Shown piece by piece: positions 9,600 through 18,545 of a DNA stretch of 64,000 bases (position 1 is the stretch's first letter; each line of letters starts with the position of its first letter). The DNA is from Bacillus sp. BP-3 (GTDB lineage: Bacteria > Bacillota > Bacilli > Bacillales > Bacillaceae_G), in contig NZ_JAQOTJ010000014.1 in the NCBI RefSeq assembly GCF_028401955.1, positions 1-64,000 of the forward strand. The letters run 5' to 3'. Under the pieces are notes generated by a model. That model was not told the DNA's origin, searched no databases, and worked only from the letters and a program-made list of their open reading frames with translations. Made by a program: the position numbers and the translations under genes.

Positions 9600-9959
9600 C
9601 TATTTCTTCAATTTTTCTAGCACATTTGTTGGCACTTCATTCTCCCGCAATTCAGCCCATCCTTGACCTTGGCTTCCTTTTGCATAGATTTTCAAATATT
9701 CTCCATGGCGCAATTCACGATTTATCATTTTTTTCACAACTTGCTTATTTCCTTCTCTATCATAAGCAGTAAAAGCATACAAATACGAATCTCCTTTTTT
9801 TTCACCTTGATTTGAGACAGCATAACATGCCTTTACTTCCTTGTTTGAAAAAAAGTTATCTACAAAGGCTTGCAAACCTTCTGTTTTTGATTGTAAATAA
9901 AAGGCTCCTGCCCCGCATAAAATAGCAACTACCACTACAACTTTCAATATTGTACGCAT
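9600..9959 (-). CDS. YxeA family small exported protein
   Basis: 119 residues from the ATG at 9959; the GTG 12 bases upstream lies inside the ribosome site AAGAGGTG, so the ATG is preferred. One N-terminal membrane segment or signal peptide (TILKVVVVVAILCGAGAFYL), then the YxeA (DUF1093) domain with ACYAVSNQGEKKGDSYLYAFTAYD and the ending VLEKLKK. In B. subtilis yxeA is co-transcribed with the peptide-stress ABC transporter yxdLM under the YxdJK two-component system; here it stands alone. A pair of direct repeats upstream (10038-10058) supports control by an OmpR-family regulator. Molecular function unknown. Confidence 0.85.
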   Translation of the reverse strand: MRTILKVVVVVAILCGAGAFYLQSKTEGLQAFVDNFFSNKEVKACYAVSNQGEKKGDSYLYAFTAYDREGNKQVVKKMINRELRHGEYLKIYAKGSQGQGWAELRENEVPTNVLEKLKK

Positions 9960-10003
9960 AAAGCTTTTCACCTCTTACGTAATAATTCCTTATTATTATC
10001 TTC

Positions 10004-10058
10004 AGTATAAAATTTATATAAGATAGTCACTATCGATTTTCCTTACACTTTCCTTACA
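10004..10058 (-). promoter_or_regulatory. yxeA promoter with OmpR-type direct repeat
   Basis: Read on the minus strand, TGTAAGGAAA occurs twice with an 11-base period (10049-10058 and 10038-10047), followed by GTGACT (10025-10030) and TATACT (10004-10009) as -35 and -10 with a 15-base spacer. Two direct half sites one helical turn apart, just upstream of -35, are typical of OmpR/PhoB-family activators. Confidence 0.55.
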
Positions 10059-10103
10059 TCATTGTAAGAAAAGGTACTGAATATATGTTCCGATGAAAAA
10101 GCG

Positions 10104-10143
10104 ACATAAAAAAGGCTATTTCGAATTCATTCGAAATAGCCTT
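10104..10143 (-). terminator. Intrinsic terminator, speB side
   Basis: Stem AAGGCTATTTCGAA (10112-10125), loop TTCA, and its complement 10130-10143, followed on the minus strand by a run of seven T. It insulates yxeA from speB transcription. Confidence 0.85.
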
Positions 10144-10152
10144 CGCTTTTAT

Positions 10153-10271
10153 TTTATCTAGCTACGCCTCCTAGGCCCTCGCGTCTAAGAACCTTCCCCG
10201 CCAAAAAGTAAAAAGCACTTTTTGCGAGAAAGAACCTTAGCCACCAGGCCTAAACAGTCGGCTTCGCTTTT
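10153..10271 (-). repeat. R3-type dispersed repeat abutting speB stop
   Basis: Contains TCTAGCTACGCC at one end and CAGGCCTAAACAGTCGGCT then TCGCTTTT at the other. The block CAGGCCTAAACAGTCGGCT is repeated at 11291-11310. The element runs right up to the speB stop codon at 10270. Confidence 0.6.
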
Positions 10272-11145
10272 ATTTCTGCACCCATCCAAGTAACATTTCG
10301 CGCACAAATTTACTTGCTGCGATTGGTGTTTGATCACTGTGATCATATATAGGAGCTACTTCTACTAAGTCTGCTCCAACTACGTTTATATTTGAATTTG
10401 CAATTGCAACAATGGAATCTAATAGTTCTTTTGATGTAATACCACCAGCTTCTAACGTTCCTGTACCAGGAGCATGAGCTGGGTCTAATACGTCAATGTC
10501 AATTGTGACATAGACTGGGCGTCCTGCAAGTGTTGGCAATACTTTCTTTAATGGTTCTAATACATCAAATTTGTATAAGTTCATACCAACTTCTTTTACC
10601 CACTCGAATTCTTCTTTCATACCAGAACGAATCCCGAAAGAATATACGTTTTCTGGGCCAATTAAATCGCACACTTTACGAATTGGTGTAGAGTGAGATA
10701 AAGGCTCACCTTCATAAGATTCACGTAAATCTGTATGAGCATCCATATGGATGATCGCTAAATCTGGATATTTTTTGGCCATTGCCTTAAAAATTGGCCA
10801 AGACACTAAGTGCTCACCACCAAGACCTAGCGGAAACTTACCCGCATCTAATAGTTTTGTTACATATTCTTCGATCATGTCTAAGCTACGCTGTGCATTA
10901 CCGAAAGGAAGCGGAATATCACCCGCATCAAAATATTTAACTTCCTCTAGTTCACGATCTAAATATGGACTATATTCTTCTAATCCAATTGATACTTCAC
11001 GAATACGTGCTGGGCCAAAACGAGAGCCAGGACGATAACTTACTGTCCAATCCATTGGCATCCCGTAAATAACTACTTCAGCATCTTCAAAACTTGGATG
11101 ACTTTTAATAAATACTTTACCTGAATAAGCTTCATCAAAACGCAT
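10270..11145 (-). CDS. speB: Agmatinase
   Basis: 291 residues, arginase/agmatinase fold. It hydrolyses agmatine to putrescine and urea with a two-manganese centre. Metal ligands are visible: His112 in GGEH, Asp135/His137/Asp139 in DAHTD, and Asp216/Asp218 in DIDVLDPAH. Ribosome site TAGGAGG before the ATG at 11145. It follows speE on the same strand, separated by two repeat elements, and feeds putrescine to it. SpeE-SpeB adjacency matches B. subtilis. The first step, arginine decarboxylase (speA), is not in this window. Confidence 0.96.
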   Translation of the reverse strand: MRFDEAYSGKVFIKSHPSFEDAEVVIYGMPMDWTVSYRPGSRFGPARIREVSIGLEEYSPYLDRELEEVKYFDAGDIPLPFGNAQRSLDMIEEYVTKLLDAGKFPLGLGGEHLVSWPIFKAMAKKYPDLAIIHMDAHTDLRESYEGEPLSHSTPIRKVCDLIGPENVYSFGIRSGMKEEFEWVKEVGMNLYKFDVLEPLKKVLPTLAGRPVYVTIDIDVLDPAHAPGTGTLEAGGITSKELLDSIVAIANSNINVVGADLVEVAPIYDHSDQTPIAASKFVREMLLGWVQK

Positions 11146-11230
11146 ATTCTTTTCCTCCTATCTGGAACTTAAGGTATCCCAACCTTTCATTTTGTCTCAA
11201 ATTTGGAGCTATTGGCTCCTCTTTATCGAT

Positions 11231-11322
11231 TTACCACGTCCTTCCCTGCGCGAAGGACGAAACTCCTTCTGCGGGAAAGACCCTTAGCCAGCAGGCCTAA
11301 ACAGTCGGCTCCGCTTTTCTTA
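11231..11322 (-). repeat. R3-type dispersed repeat (first of two between speE and speB)
   Basis: Shares CAGGCCTAAACAGTCGGCT and the CCGCTTTTCTTA end with the elements at 10153 and 11323. The internal CGTCCTTCCCTGCGCGAAGGACG forms a hairpin. Confidence 0.6.
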
Positions 11323-11442
11323 CTGTCTAGCTCCAGCGGCTAGAATGCTTGGTGGCTTCGCGCCTTCCTCCGAGGCAAAAAAACGCCTCTCTGTCAGGAG
11401 CTCCATCCCCCTTCCATTCTGAGCAAGCCGCTTCCGCTTTTC
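11323..11442 (-). repeat. R3-type dispersed repeat abutting speE stop
   Basis: Starts TGTCTAGCTCCAGCGGCTAG and ends GCAAGCCGCTTCCGCTTTTC; the ends pair with each other (AGCGGCT with AGCCGCT). An inner hairpin, GAGGC...GCCTC, lies at about 11370-11390. It ends next to the speE stop codon. Confidence 0.65.
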
Positions 11443-12270
11443 TTACTTAATCAAATCCCCAACGAATTTCGGTAATGCAAATGCTGCTTTATGAAGTTCT
11501 TTTGTGTAATACTTCGTCTCGATTTCGTGGAAACGCTCTTCACTTACTTCTAACGGATCATACTTCTTAGATCCGATTGTGAATGTCCAAAGTCCACTTG
11601 GGTATGTTGGAATGTTAGCTGTGTATAGACGCGTAATCGGGAAGATTTCTTTTACGTCTTTAAACACGTTTGAGATTAATTCCGGTGTAAACCAAGGGTT
11701 GTCCGTTTGCGCTACGAAAATACCGTCTTCTTTTAACGCTTTAGAGATTCCAGCATAGAATCCTTTTGTAAATAAGTTTACAGCTGGACCTACTGGCTCT
11801 GTAGAATCAACCATAATTACATCATACTCATTTTCACTTTCAGCGATATGCATAAAGCCATCGCCTACTTTTACATCTACGCGTGGGTTTTCTAATTCAC
11901 CAGCAATTTCTGGTAAGTACTTTTTAGAGTATTCGATTACTTTTCCATCAATCTCAACAAGTGTCGCTTTTTTCACGCTTGGGTGTTTTAATACTTCACG
12001 AATAACACCGCCATCACCGCCACCAACAACTAAAACGTTTTCAGGGTTTGGATGTGTAAATAATGGTACGTGCGCTACCATTTCGTGATATACGAACTCA
12101 TCCTTTTGCGTTGTCATAACCATGCCATCTAAAATAAGCATGTTACCGAATTCTTCTGTTTCAACCATATCAAGCTTTTGAAATTCTGTTTGCTCCGTAT
12201 GTAAAGTGCGGTTAATACGCGCTGTAATTCCAAAATGCTTTGTTTGTTTTTCCGTGAACCATAGTTCCAT
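11443..12270 (-). CDS. speE: Spermidine synthase
   Basis: 275 residues. It transfers an aminopropyl group from decarboxylated SAM to putrescine. After an N-terminal beta region there is a Rossmann methyltransferase-like fold with the nucleotide-binding GGGDGG at 83-88, [16 protein letters not shown], and the catalytic Asp155 in [10 protein letters not shown]. Length fits bacterial SpeE. Followed on the same strand by speB. Upstream of the ATG is an AT-rich region with no gene until the terminator at 12446-12471. Confidence 0.96.
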   Translation of the reverse strand: MELWFTEKQTKHFGITARINRTLHTEQTEFQKLDMVETEEFGNMLILDGMVMTTQKDEFVYHEMVAHVPLFTHPNPENVLVVGGGDGGVIREVLKHPSVKKATLVEIDGKVIEYSKKYLPEIAGELENPRVDVKVGDGFMHIAESENEYDVIMVDSTEPVGPAVNLFTKGFYAGISKALKEDGIFVAQTDNPWFTPELISNVFKDVKEIFPITRLYTANIPTYPSGLWTFTIGSKKYDPLEVSEERFHEIETKYYTKELHKAAFALPKFVGDLIK

Positions 12271-12445
12271 TGTGCGATCACGCCTTTCATTGCAATTTAT
12301 AATGTGGATACACCATTAATGTCCCCTAACAAAAATAAAACAAAACATATAAAATGTATAGTTAAAAATATAAAAATACCGTAAATATATTTGAAACAAA
12401 TTGTTTTTGTTCGTATATTTAGTCAATTATGTATAAAACAGTCAG

Positions 12446-12471
12446 AAAACCCTTTCCTAGGAAAGGGTTTT
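12446..12471 (-). terminator. Terminator overlapping the MFS stop codon
   Basis: Perfect palindrome AAAACCCTTTCCT and its complement. The stop codon of the transporter (12457-12459) lies inside the stem. Confidence 0.75.
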
Positions 12472-13629
12472 GCTATCATTTTTTACATTTTCACGAACTG
12501 GTATACAAATCATTACACAGCCAACTAGCGCCACAATTCCTCCTACTAAAAACGGACTTTGTGGTGAAATCACGTGACCAAGAATTCCAGATAGAATTGG
12601 TGCAATCGCTCCGCCTAACCAACGAACAAAGTTATATACACCAGACGTGATAGATCTTTCATAAGGTGAAATATCCATTACATAACTTGTAAATAATGCA
12701 TTATTAAGACCAGACGCTAATCCTGATAAAACGATAAGTACAATTTGTAACCACATTACATGTACGAAGAATAATAAAATTAAAAAGCCAGCAAATACGA
12801 GTAAACTATAACGCAATAACATTTTCGGCTCATATTTCTCTTCTAATCGATGCGCAAGTTTAGCAGAACCATACGCTAACGCAAGACCCCATCCGCAAAA
12901 GACGAATCCAAGCTGAATAGCAGATAAATGTAAAATAAGCGGTGAATACGCCAAAACAACAAAGAAAGCATAGTAATATAACATCCCAGAAATGGCACCT
13001 TGTATGAAAGGTTTATATTTCACTAAGTTAATTAATTCTTTCAATCCAGCTGATTGACGCTTCACTTTGCGCTCTGGTTCTTTTACAAAAAAGAAAACGA
13101 GAATAAATGCTAAAGCAATTAAAACACTTGTCGCAAAAAACGGATAACGCCAAGAATACCCACCTAATAAACCACCTAACAACGGACCTCCCGCCATACC
13201 TAAACCAATCGCGGCCTCATACAACCCAACCGCTTCATGCACCTCTTTGCTCAGCGCAATTAATAATGTCATCGCCGTTGCAAAAAACATCGCATTTCCT
13301 AAACCCCAGCCAGCACGAAAAATAGATAACTGTGCAATGGTTTGTGATAACCCGCAAATACATGCAAATACTGTTACAATCGCAAGACCGATTGTCATCA
13401 TACGCTTATCACCAAACCGTGCCGCAAGAAGACCAGCTGGCAGCATCATAATGGCCATCGTTAAAATATAAGCTGTAAATAACATTTCTACTTGCCAATG
13501 TGTTGCCCCAATCTTCTCTGCAATGATTGGCAAAATCGGATCGACTACTCCAATGCCTGAAAAGGCAAGAAACGTAGCGACAACTGTAATAAGCCTTCCA
13601 AATCGTTGTTTACTCTCCATATGAATCAT
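12457..13629 (-). CDS. MFS efflux transporter
   Basis: 390 residues with about 12 hydrophobic segments. The motif RFGDKRMM after TM2 matches the MFS loop signature, and GAIAPILSG lies near the C-terminal half. Proton-driven drug or metabolite export across the membrane is the likely role. It overlaps the MerR gene by 4 bases (ATGA), so both form one operon, which suggests the MerR protein controls the pump. An internal start MESKQRF, three codons in, is also possible. Substrate cannot be told from sequence. Confidence 0.85.
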   Translation of the reverse strand: MIHMESKQRFGRLITVVATFLAFSGIGVVDPILPIIAEKIGATHWQVEMLFTAYILTMAIMMLPAGLLAARFGDKRMMTIGLAIVTVFACICGLSQTIAQLSIFRAGWGLGNAMFFATAMTLLIALSKEVHEAVGLYEAAIGLGMAGGPLLGGLLGGYSWRYPFFATSVLIALAFILVFFFVKEPERKVKRQSAGLKELINLVKYKPFIQGAISGMLYYYAFFVVLAYSPLILHLSAIQLGFVFCGWGLALAYGSAKLAHRLEEKYEPKMLLRYSLLVFAGFLILLFFVHVMWLQIVLIVLSGLASGLNNALFTSYVMDISPYERSITSGVYNFVRWLGGAIAPILSGILGHVISPQSPFLVGGIVALVGCVMICIPVRENVKNDSKTLS

Positions 13630-14027
13630 TCTCCTCTTTCTAAAAACTTCGTTGCTCTTTCCAGGCTATGTTCTAATTCTTCTTTTACACGCTTCATTTG
13701 TAACATTTTCTTGTCTAGTGTCTCGATTTGATTCGCCAGCATATTTGCTATTTCTTGAATGACTTCTCGATCACGCGGATTTTCACTATTTTTTCTTTGC
13801 TCCATCCGTTCTTTAAGTGATAAGAAATACTGCATTTCTTGAAGCGTAATCCCTAATACTTCTTTCGCTTCTACAATTTTTTTAATTCTCTCCACGTCTT
13901 CGTCTGTATATAAGCGAATATTTCCTTCGCTGCGCTCTGGTGGATGAATTAAACCAATTTCCTCATAATAACGAAGAGTCCGCTTTGTTAAACCAGTTTG
14001 TTTAGTTACTTCCTCAATTTTATACAC
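13626..14027 (-). CDS. MerR family transcriptional regulator
   Basis: 133 residues. N-terminal winged helix MYKIEEVTKQTGLTKRTLRYYEEIGLI, second wing with GNIRLYTDEDV, then a long coiled-coil dimer helix (about 75-130, KERMEQRK...IETLDKKMLQMKRVKEELEHSLE). There is no large C-terminal effector domain and no cysteine cluster, so it is not a BmrR- or metal-type member; the ligand is unknown. First gene of a two-gene operon with an MFS pump. A palindrome in the promoter fits autoregulation. Confidence 0.9.
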   Translation of the reverse strand: MYKIEEVTKQTGLTKRTLRYYEEIGLIHPPERSEGNIRLYTDEDVERIKKIVEAKEVLGITLQEMQYFLSLKERMEQRKNSENPRDREVIQEIANMLANQIETLDKKMLQMKRVKEELEHSLERATKFLERGE

Positions 14028-14051
14028 GTCTATCCCTCCTAATATTATTAC

Positions 14052-14080
14052 ATTTTACGTTAACGTTAACTTTTATGCAA
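14052..14080 (-). promoter_or_regulatory. merR-MFS promoter with MerR-type palindrome
   Basis: On the minus strand TTGCAT (14075-14080) and TAAAAT (14052-14057) are 17 bases apart. The spacer contains the perfect palindrome GTTAACGTTAAC (14059-14070), the place where MerR proteins bind. Confidence 0.6.
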
Positions 14081-14087
14081 CTATTAC

Positions 14088-14114
14088 ACCTTTGTAAATT
14101 TTTCCTACAAAGGT
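14088..14114. repeat. 9-bp inverted repeat upstream of the GDPD gene
   Basis: ACCTTTGTA (14088-14096) and TACAAAGGT (14106-14114) around a 9-base T-rich loop, between the divergent merR and GDPD genes. It could be an operator or a weak terminator. Confidence 0.4.
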
Positions 14115-14178
14115 TGTCTTTTAAATTACTCAGTTTCATAATTGAGTTAAAACAAATAAGAAGGAGAGCCTATTACAT

Positions 14179-14904
14179 ATGAAACAACCACTTATTTTTG
14201 CGCATCGCGGTGTGAGAAGTACACACCCCGAAAATACAATGATTGCTTTTCAAGAAGCAGAGCGTGTTGGTGCGCACGGCATTGAGCTTGATGTACACGT
14301 ATCAAAAGATGGCGAACTTGTTGTTATTCACGACGAAACTGTGGACCGAACAACTAATGGAACAGGGCTTGTCTGTGAACAAACCGCCGAACAATTACAA
14401 ACACTCGATGCTGGTAGTTACAAGGATTCTTCTTTTCATGAGGCAAAAATCCCAACGCTCCGCGAAGTGCTTATTTGGCTTTCTACAACAACACTACAAT
14501 TAAATATTGAATTAAAAACAGATGTCATTCGTTATCCTGGTATAGAAGCGAAAGTTGTAGATCTTGTTCGCGAATTTCATCTTGCTAATCAAATTGTATT
14601 TTCTTCGTTTAACCATGAATCTGTTGCTCTACTTGCAGCTTTAGCACCAGAGATTCCCCGTGCGATTTTATACGATAAACCACTCGTAGATCCAATTGCT
14701 GAAGCAACAAAAAGACAGGCTAATGGCCTCCATCCAAACTTCGAATTACTCACAAAAGAGTTTGTACAAACGGCCCAGCAACAAGGATATATATTCCGCC
14801 CGTATACAATTAATGAATACGACGATTTACAAAAGATGATAGATTACAGCGTTGATGTCATCATTACCGACTGGCCTACACGTGCCTTTGAGCTTCTTTC
14901 TTAA
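14179..14904 (+). CDS. Glycerophosphodiester phosphodiesterase
   Basis: 241 residues, no signal peptide, so cytosolic, UgpQ-like. It splits glycerophosphodiesters into glycerol 3-phosphate and an alcohol. The GDPD motifs are clear: FAHRGVRSTHPENT (catalytic His), GIELDVHVSKDGELVVIHD (metal ligands Glu, Asp and His), and LNIELKTD. Ribosome site GGAGAG before ATG 14179. Monocistronic: divergent from merR and closed by its own terminator. Confidence 0.93.
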   Translation: MKQPLIFAHRGVRSTHPENTMIAFQEAERVGAHGIELDVHVSKDGELVVIHDETVDRTTNGTGLVCEQTAEQLQTLDAGSYKDSSFHEAKIPTLREVLIWLSTTTLQLNIELKTDVIRYPGIEAKVVDLVREFHLANQIVFSSFNHESVALLAALAPEIPRAILYDKPLVDPIAEATKRQANGLHPNFELLTKEFVQTAQQQGYIFRPYTINEYDDLQKMIDYSVDVIITDWPTRAFELLS

Positions 14905-14920
14905 TAAGAAGCTCTTTTTT
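14890..14920 (+). terminator. Terminator after GDPD gene
   Basis: Stem GAGCTTCTT (14890-14898) with complement 14906-14914, then TTTTTT. The stop codon lies in the loop. Confidence 0.9.
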
Positions 14921-15065
14921 ATATAAATACGAATTGAAAAAACGACCTGAAAATAACTTTCTTTTTAGGTGGACGAGATCATCTGGCCGTGCATAGCAGC
15001 GACTTATATTTCGAAAAATCAAAATGGATTTATATGGTTTAAAAACAACCCAAAACCTCAATACT

Positions 15066-15212
15066 AGTAAAGTGAAACTTCCTTTCATGGATGATTTTAC
15101 TATGAAAGGTTTGCCCGCCCAATCGGGATTTTACGGGTAGTTCCCCCCTACCTATTTTCTTTAGAAATGCGGAAGCGGGGGGTTACCGCCCACAGATAGC
15201 GGGATAAAAGTA
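15066..15212 (+). repeat. R1-type dispersed repeat upstream of pbpG
   Basis: AAAGTGAAACTTCCTTTCATGG, GATTTTACTATGAAAGG, CCCGCCCAATCGGGATTTTACGGG, AGTTCCCCCC and GCCCACAGATAGCGGGATAAA follow in order. The first part is shared with 34436, 47855 and 62731; the last part with the minus strand at about 60205-60250. Apart from this element, the 14905-15235 gap shows nothing. Confidence 0.6.
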
Positions 15213-15235
15213 TGCTATGAGGGGTGACAAAAGAA

Positions 15236-17293
15236 ATGGAACTTACAACAAATGAAAAACAAGCGAAATATAAGCGCTTTTTCCTTACTGCACTGCTATC
15301 ATGTGTCCTTTTCTTTGTTCTTACTATTTTCATTGTGTTACTTGTTGCAAAAATTCTAGGACCACCACCTGTTGCAGTTCCACAAACAACTATCTTTTAT
15401 GCAAATGACGACTCGGTTATGGGGCAAAGTCATGGGGCGCAGGAACGCTATAACGTGTCACTCGATCATATTTCACCTTACGTAAGAGAAGCGGCACTTT
15501 CTATTGAAGACCAGCACTTTTATAACCATCATGGCTTTGATTTAAAACGCATAGGCGGGGCGATAATTGCCGACATCAAAGCGATGGGAAAGGTACAAGG
15601 TGCGAGTACAATTACGCAGCAATACGCACGTAATTTATATTTGGATCACGATAAAACATGGAAAAGAAAGCTATTAGAGGCAATGTACACCGTTCGTCTA
15701 GAAGTGAATTACGATAAAAACAATATTTTACAAGGATATTTAAACACGATTTACTACGGGCACGGTGCCTATGGAATTGAGGCAGCGGCGCGTCTTTATT
15801 TTCATAAAAATGCGAAAGATTTAAACTTAGCGGAGGCAAGTATGCTTGCAGGTATTCCAAAAGGACCAAGTTTGTATTCTCCCTATTTGCATAAAAACAG
15901 GGCAAAAGAAAGACAAGCTCTCATTTTAAATGAAATGGTGGAACAGGGATACATCACAAAAAAAGAAGCAGTAGCAGCAAAACAAGAACAACTCAGCTTC
16001 GCTCCGCTTGAAAAAGAAGAAGTGGCAGAAGTTGCACCTTACTTTCAAGATGCAGTACAAGCTTCTCTCATCAATGATGCTGGTCTCGATGAGCAAACGG
16101 TAACACGCGGCGGCCTGCGTGTATACACAACACTAGATCCAAAGCTACAAAAGATTGCCGAACATGCAGTAAACGAAACCATTCCAAGTACAACGGAGAT
16201 TGAAACTGCTATTGTATCCATGAATCCAAAAACAGGCGAAGTTATGTCCCTTGTCGGCGGACGCGATTATAAAAAAAGCCAATTCAACCGGGTAACTCAA
16301 GCGTACCGACAACCAGGTTCTACGTTTAAACCTTTTTTATATTACGCCGCTCTTGAGCAAGGCTTTACACCAGCAACCCGCCTAAAAAGCGAACATACTG
16401 TGTTCACATTAGGCGACGGTGTTTCAAAATATAATCCGACCAATTATAAAAACTATTACGCCGATGACTTCATTACAATGATGCAAGCACTAGCTGTTTC
16501 CGACAACGTATACGCTGTAAAAACGCATCTTTTCTTAGGAGAAAAATCACTCGTAAAAACAGCGAAGCAATTTGGAATTACAAGTTCATTAAAAGATGTC
16601 CCATCGCTTGCGCTTGGAACATCTCCTGTAAAACCTCTTGAAATGGTAAACGCTTATGGCATGCTTGCTAACGGCGGCAAACAAGTAAACCCAACATTTA
16701 TTCGGCGCGTGGTCGATCATGATGGCAACATTTTATATGATGCTCATTTAGAAAACAAACAAATTCTTGATGAAAACAATGCCTTTGTAATGGAAGAAAT
16801 GATGACTGGCATGTTTAATAAAAGGCTAAGTAGCTACGCCTCCGTCACTGGACAAAACCTTATTCCAAAGTTATCTCGCACGTATGCCGGAAAGTCCGGT
16901 TCAACCGAGACAGATAGCTGGATGATTGGCTTTACACCAGATCTCGTAACAGGTGTTTGGGTCGGCTATGATAAACAAAAAACAATCTCTAATCCAGCTG
17001 AGCAAGTCTATGCAAAAAATATGTGGGCAACGATTATGGAGCAAGGGTTAGAAGAAGCTCCAAAACAAGGCTTTAAAAAACCCGCCAATGTAGTCGCGTT
17101 AAACATTAACCCTGAAAATGGGAAAATCGCCACGAAAGGGTGCCCTGTTTCTGTCAAAATGTATTTTGTAAAAGGGACCGAACCAACAGAGTACTGCATG
17201 GATCATATTGATGAGAAAGATGAGTTTGAGGCAGTGCTAAAAGAGAAGGACAAAAATAAACAAAGCTGGTGGAAGAAGTATTTTCCGTGGTAA
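15236..17293 (+). CDS. pbpG: Class A penicillin-binding protein (PbpG/PBP2d type)
   Basis: 685 residues from the ATG at 15236; the GTG at 15224 lies in the ribosome site GAGGGGTG. Short cytoplasmic tail, one membrane anchor (about 14-40), GT51 glycosyltransferase domain with catalytic Glu91 in IEDQHFYNH and GASTITQQYARNLYL, then a transpeptidase domain with SxxK at 362-365 (GSTFK), SDN at 422-424 and KSG at 553-555 (the usual third motif is KTG; KSG is tolerated). It polymerises and cross-links peptidoglycan. The neighbouring ywhD/C/B genes match B. subtilis ywhE (pbpG), where the enzyme is made in the forespore. A single-gene unit with its own terminator. Confidence 0.93.
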   Translation: MELTTNEKQAKYKRFFLTALLSCVLFFVLTIFIVLLVAKILGPPPVAVPQTTIFYANDDSVMGQSHGAQERYNVSLDHISPYVREAALSIEDQHFYNHHGFDLKRIGGAIIADIKAMGKVQGASTITQQYARNLYLDHDKTWKRKLLEAMYTVRLEVNYDKNNILQGYLNTIYYGHGAYGIEAAARLYFHKNAKDLNLAEASMLAGIPKGPSLYSPYLHKNRAKERQALILNEMVEQGYITKKEAVAAKQEQLSFAPLEKEEVAEVAPYFQDAVQASLINDAGLDEQTVTRGGLRVYTTLDPKLQKIAEHAVNETIPSTTEIETAIVSMNPKTGEVMSLVGGRDYKKSQFNRVTQAYRQPGSTFKPFLYYAALEQGFTPATRLKSEHTVFTLGDGVSKYNPTNYKNYYADDFITMMQALAVSDNVYAVKTHLFLGEKSLVKTAKQFGITSSLKDVPSLALGTSPVKPLEMVNAYGMLANGGKQVNPTFIRRVVDHDGNILYDAHLENKQILDENNAFVMEEMMTGMFNKRLSSYASVTGQNLIPKLSRTYAGKSGSTETDSWMIGFTPDLVTGVWVGYDKQKTISNPAEQVYAKNMWATIMEQGLEEAPKQGFKKPANVVALNINPENGKIATKGCPVSVKMYFVKGTEPTEYCMDHIDEKDEFEAVLKEKDKNKQSWWKKYFPW

Positions 17294-17308
17294 AGAAAAT
17301 TGACTGAA

Positions 17309-17337
17309 AAAGGGAGCGTATTCTATCGCTCCTTTTC
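17309..17337 (+). terminator. Terminator between pbpG and GNAT gene
   Basis: AAAGGGAGCG, loop TATTCTAT, CGCTCCTTTT then TCTTTC. It can serve the convergent gene too. Confidence 0.8.
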
Positions 17338-17340
17338 TTT

Positions 17341-17880
17341 CTATTCATCCTTATTATTTACAATTGCTAATACTTGATGGTCTTCCCATTTTCCATTTAT
17401 CTTTACATTTTTCCTTGCAATTCCCTCTTTATGAAAGCCTGATTTCTCTAAAACTTTTATTGATCCGATATTATGCGGCATAACGCCCGCCTCAATCCGA
17501 TGAAGCTTTAACCCATCGAATGCGTAAGACACGACGAGCTTAACAGCCTCCGTCATATATCCCTTCCCATTACGGTGTTTGTCTAAGGTATATCCAATAA
17601 AACAGCTTTGCAAAGGACCGCGTAGTACTTCAAACAATGTAACAGACCCGATTAATTCTCCTGTTTCGTTTAGATAAATGCCAAATGAATACTGCTCATC
17701 AAGCTCCTGCTTTTCATTCCCTTTTCTAATACGTTCCTTTTGACCCTCTAACGTATAAAAATTATCCTCTCGTAACGCTGTATACAGTTGAAAAAAATCT
17801 TGGTTTTTCGATTCCAAATGCATCATAGCTTCCGCATCACATTCTTCTAAACTTTTTACAAAAATAGACTCTCCGCTCAT
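17341..17880 (-). CDS. GNAT N-acetyltransferase (RimJ/RimL-like)
   Basis: 179 residues from ATG 17880, which has GGTGGG 9 bases upstream; a GTG two codons earlier is less likely. Acetyl-CoA binding motif A is visible as GYTLDKHRNGKGYMTEAV, followed by LHRIEAGVMPHNIGSIKVLEKSGFHKEGI, the pattern of RimJ/RimL-type enzymes that acetylate protein N-termini or small amines. Substrate unknown. Convergent with pbpG and monocistronic. Confidence 0.9.
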   Translation of the reverse strand: MSGESIFVKSLEECDAEAMMHLESKNQDFFQLYTALREDNFYTLEGQKERIRKGNEKQELDEQYSFGIYLNETGELIGSVTLFEVLRGPLQSCFIGYTLDKHRNGKGYMTEAVKLVVSYAFDGLKLHRIEAGVMPHNIGSIKVLEKSGFHKEGIARKNVKINGKWEDHQVLAIVNNKDE

Positions 17881-17981
17881 TCTCACATTCCCACCTACAT
17901 CCCTTTATTTTCTATTTATATATTTTTTTGACATATACCATAATTTTCCTGCGCGATCCAATTAAAAACATGTTTTCAAAC

Positions 17982-18014
17982 AAATAAAAAGCCCCTTTCA
18001 ACAAGAAAGGGGCT
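17982..18014 (-). terminator. Terminator of ywhC-ywhD
   Basis: AGCCCCTTTC (17990-17999), loop AACAA, GAAAGGGGCT (18005-18014), with T-rich sequence downstream on the minus strand. Confidence 0.88.
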
Positions 18015-18019
18015 ACCTA

Positions 18020-18529
18020 TTACTCTCCTAACAATTCACTACGTAATTTTTCACTAGAAAAATTCCATAGCTCCTCATTATGCTCTTTCAAGAATGTTCC
18101 GAGCACTTTTTTAGAAGGCTCATCCATATGATCAACCATGATGTGACGCTTTAATGATTTATCCATTTTATTTACATGCTCAGGAAGAGATTTGTAACCG
18201 CGGCGAATTTCACGGTCTACTGTCATTTCACATGCAGTTACACCTGCATAATACGCACCATTTGCCGTACGCTCAATTGTTACCCACACGAGCCAGTAGG
18301 GTTTTGCATTTGGTACTTCTTCTTTATTGATTAAAAATTTAATTCCTTTTTCAACAGCACTGCGGGCATGCATTGCTCCGATATCCACAACTGCCGTTCC
18401 TTCAGTTACATCAATAATAACAGGAGAAATATTTTCAAGACTTAATGCGCCGACTCCAAAGCCACCATGTCCATCTGTAGAGTCATTTTTAATAATATTA
18501 AAACCGATTTGTTTCTTTTTCTCTGCCAT
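18020..18529 (-). CDS. ywhD: YwhD family protein
   Basis: 169 residues from the ATG at 18529 (MAEKKKQIGFN), which has GGGGAGG 7-8 bases upstream; the longer frame to 18571 overlaps ywhC and is rejected. It matches the conserved Bacillus YwhD family (GFNIIKNDSTDGHGGFGVGALSLENISPVIID). It is cytosolic with no known catalytic motif. Second gene after ywhC, same order as in B. subtilis. Function unknown. Confidence 0.88.
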   Translation of the reverse strand: MAEKKKQIGFNIIKNDSTDGHGGFGVGALSLENISPVIIDVTEGTAVVDIGAMHARSAVEKGIKFLINKEEVPNAKPYWLVWVTIERTANGAYYAGVTACEMTVDREIRRGYKSLPEHVNKMDKSLKRHIMVDHMDEPSKKVLGTFLKEHNEELWNFSSEKLRSELLGE

Positions 18530-18545
18530 AGAAAAGCCTCCCCTT

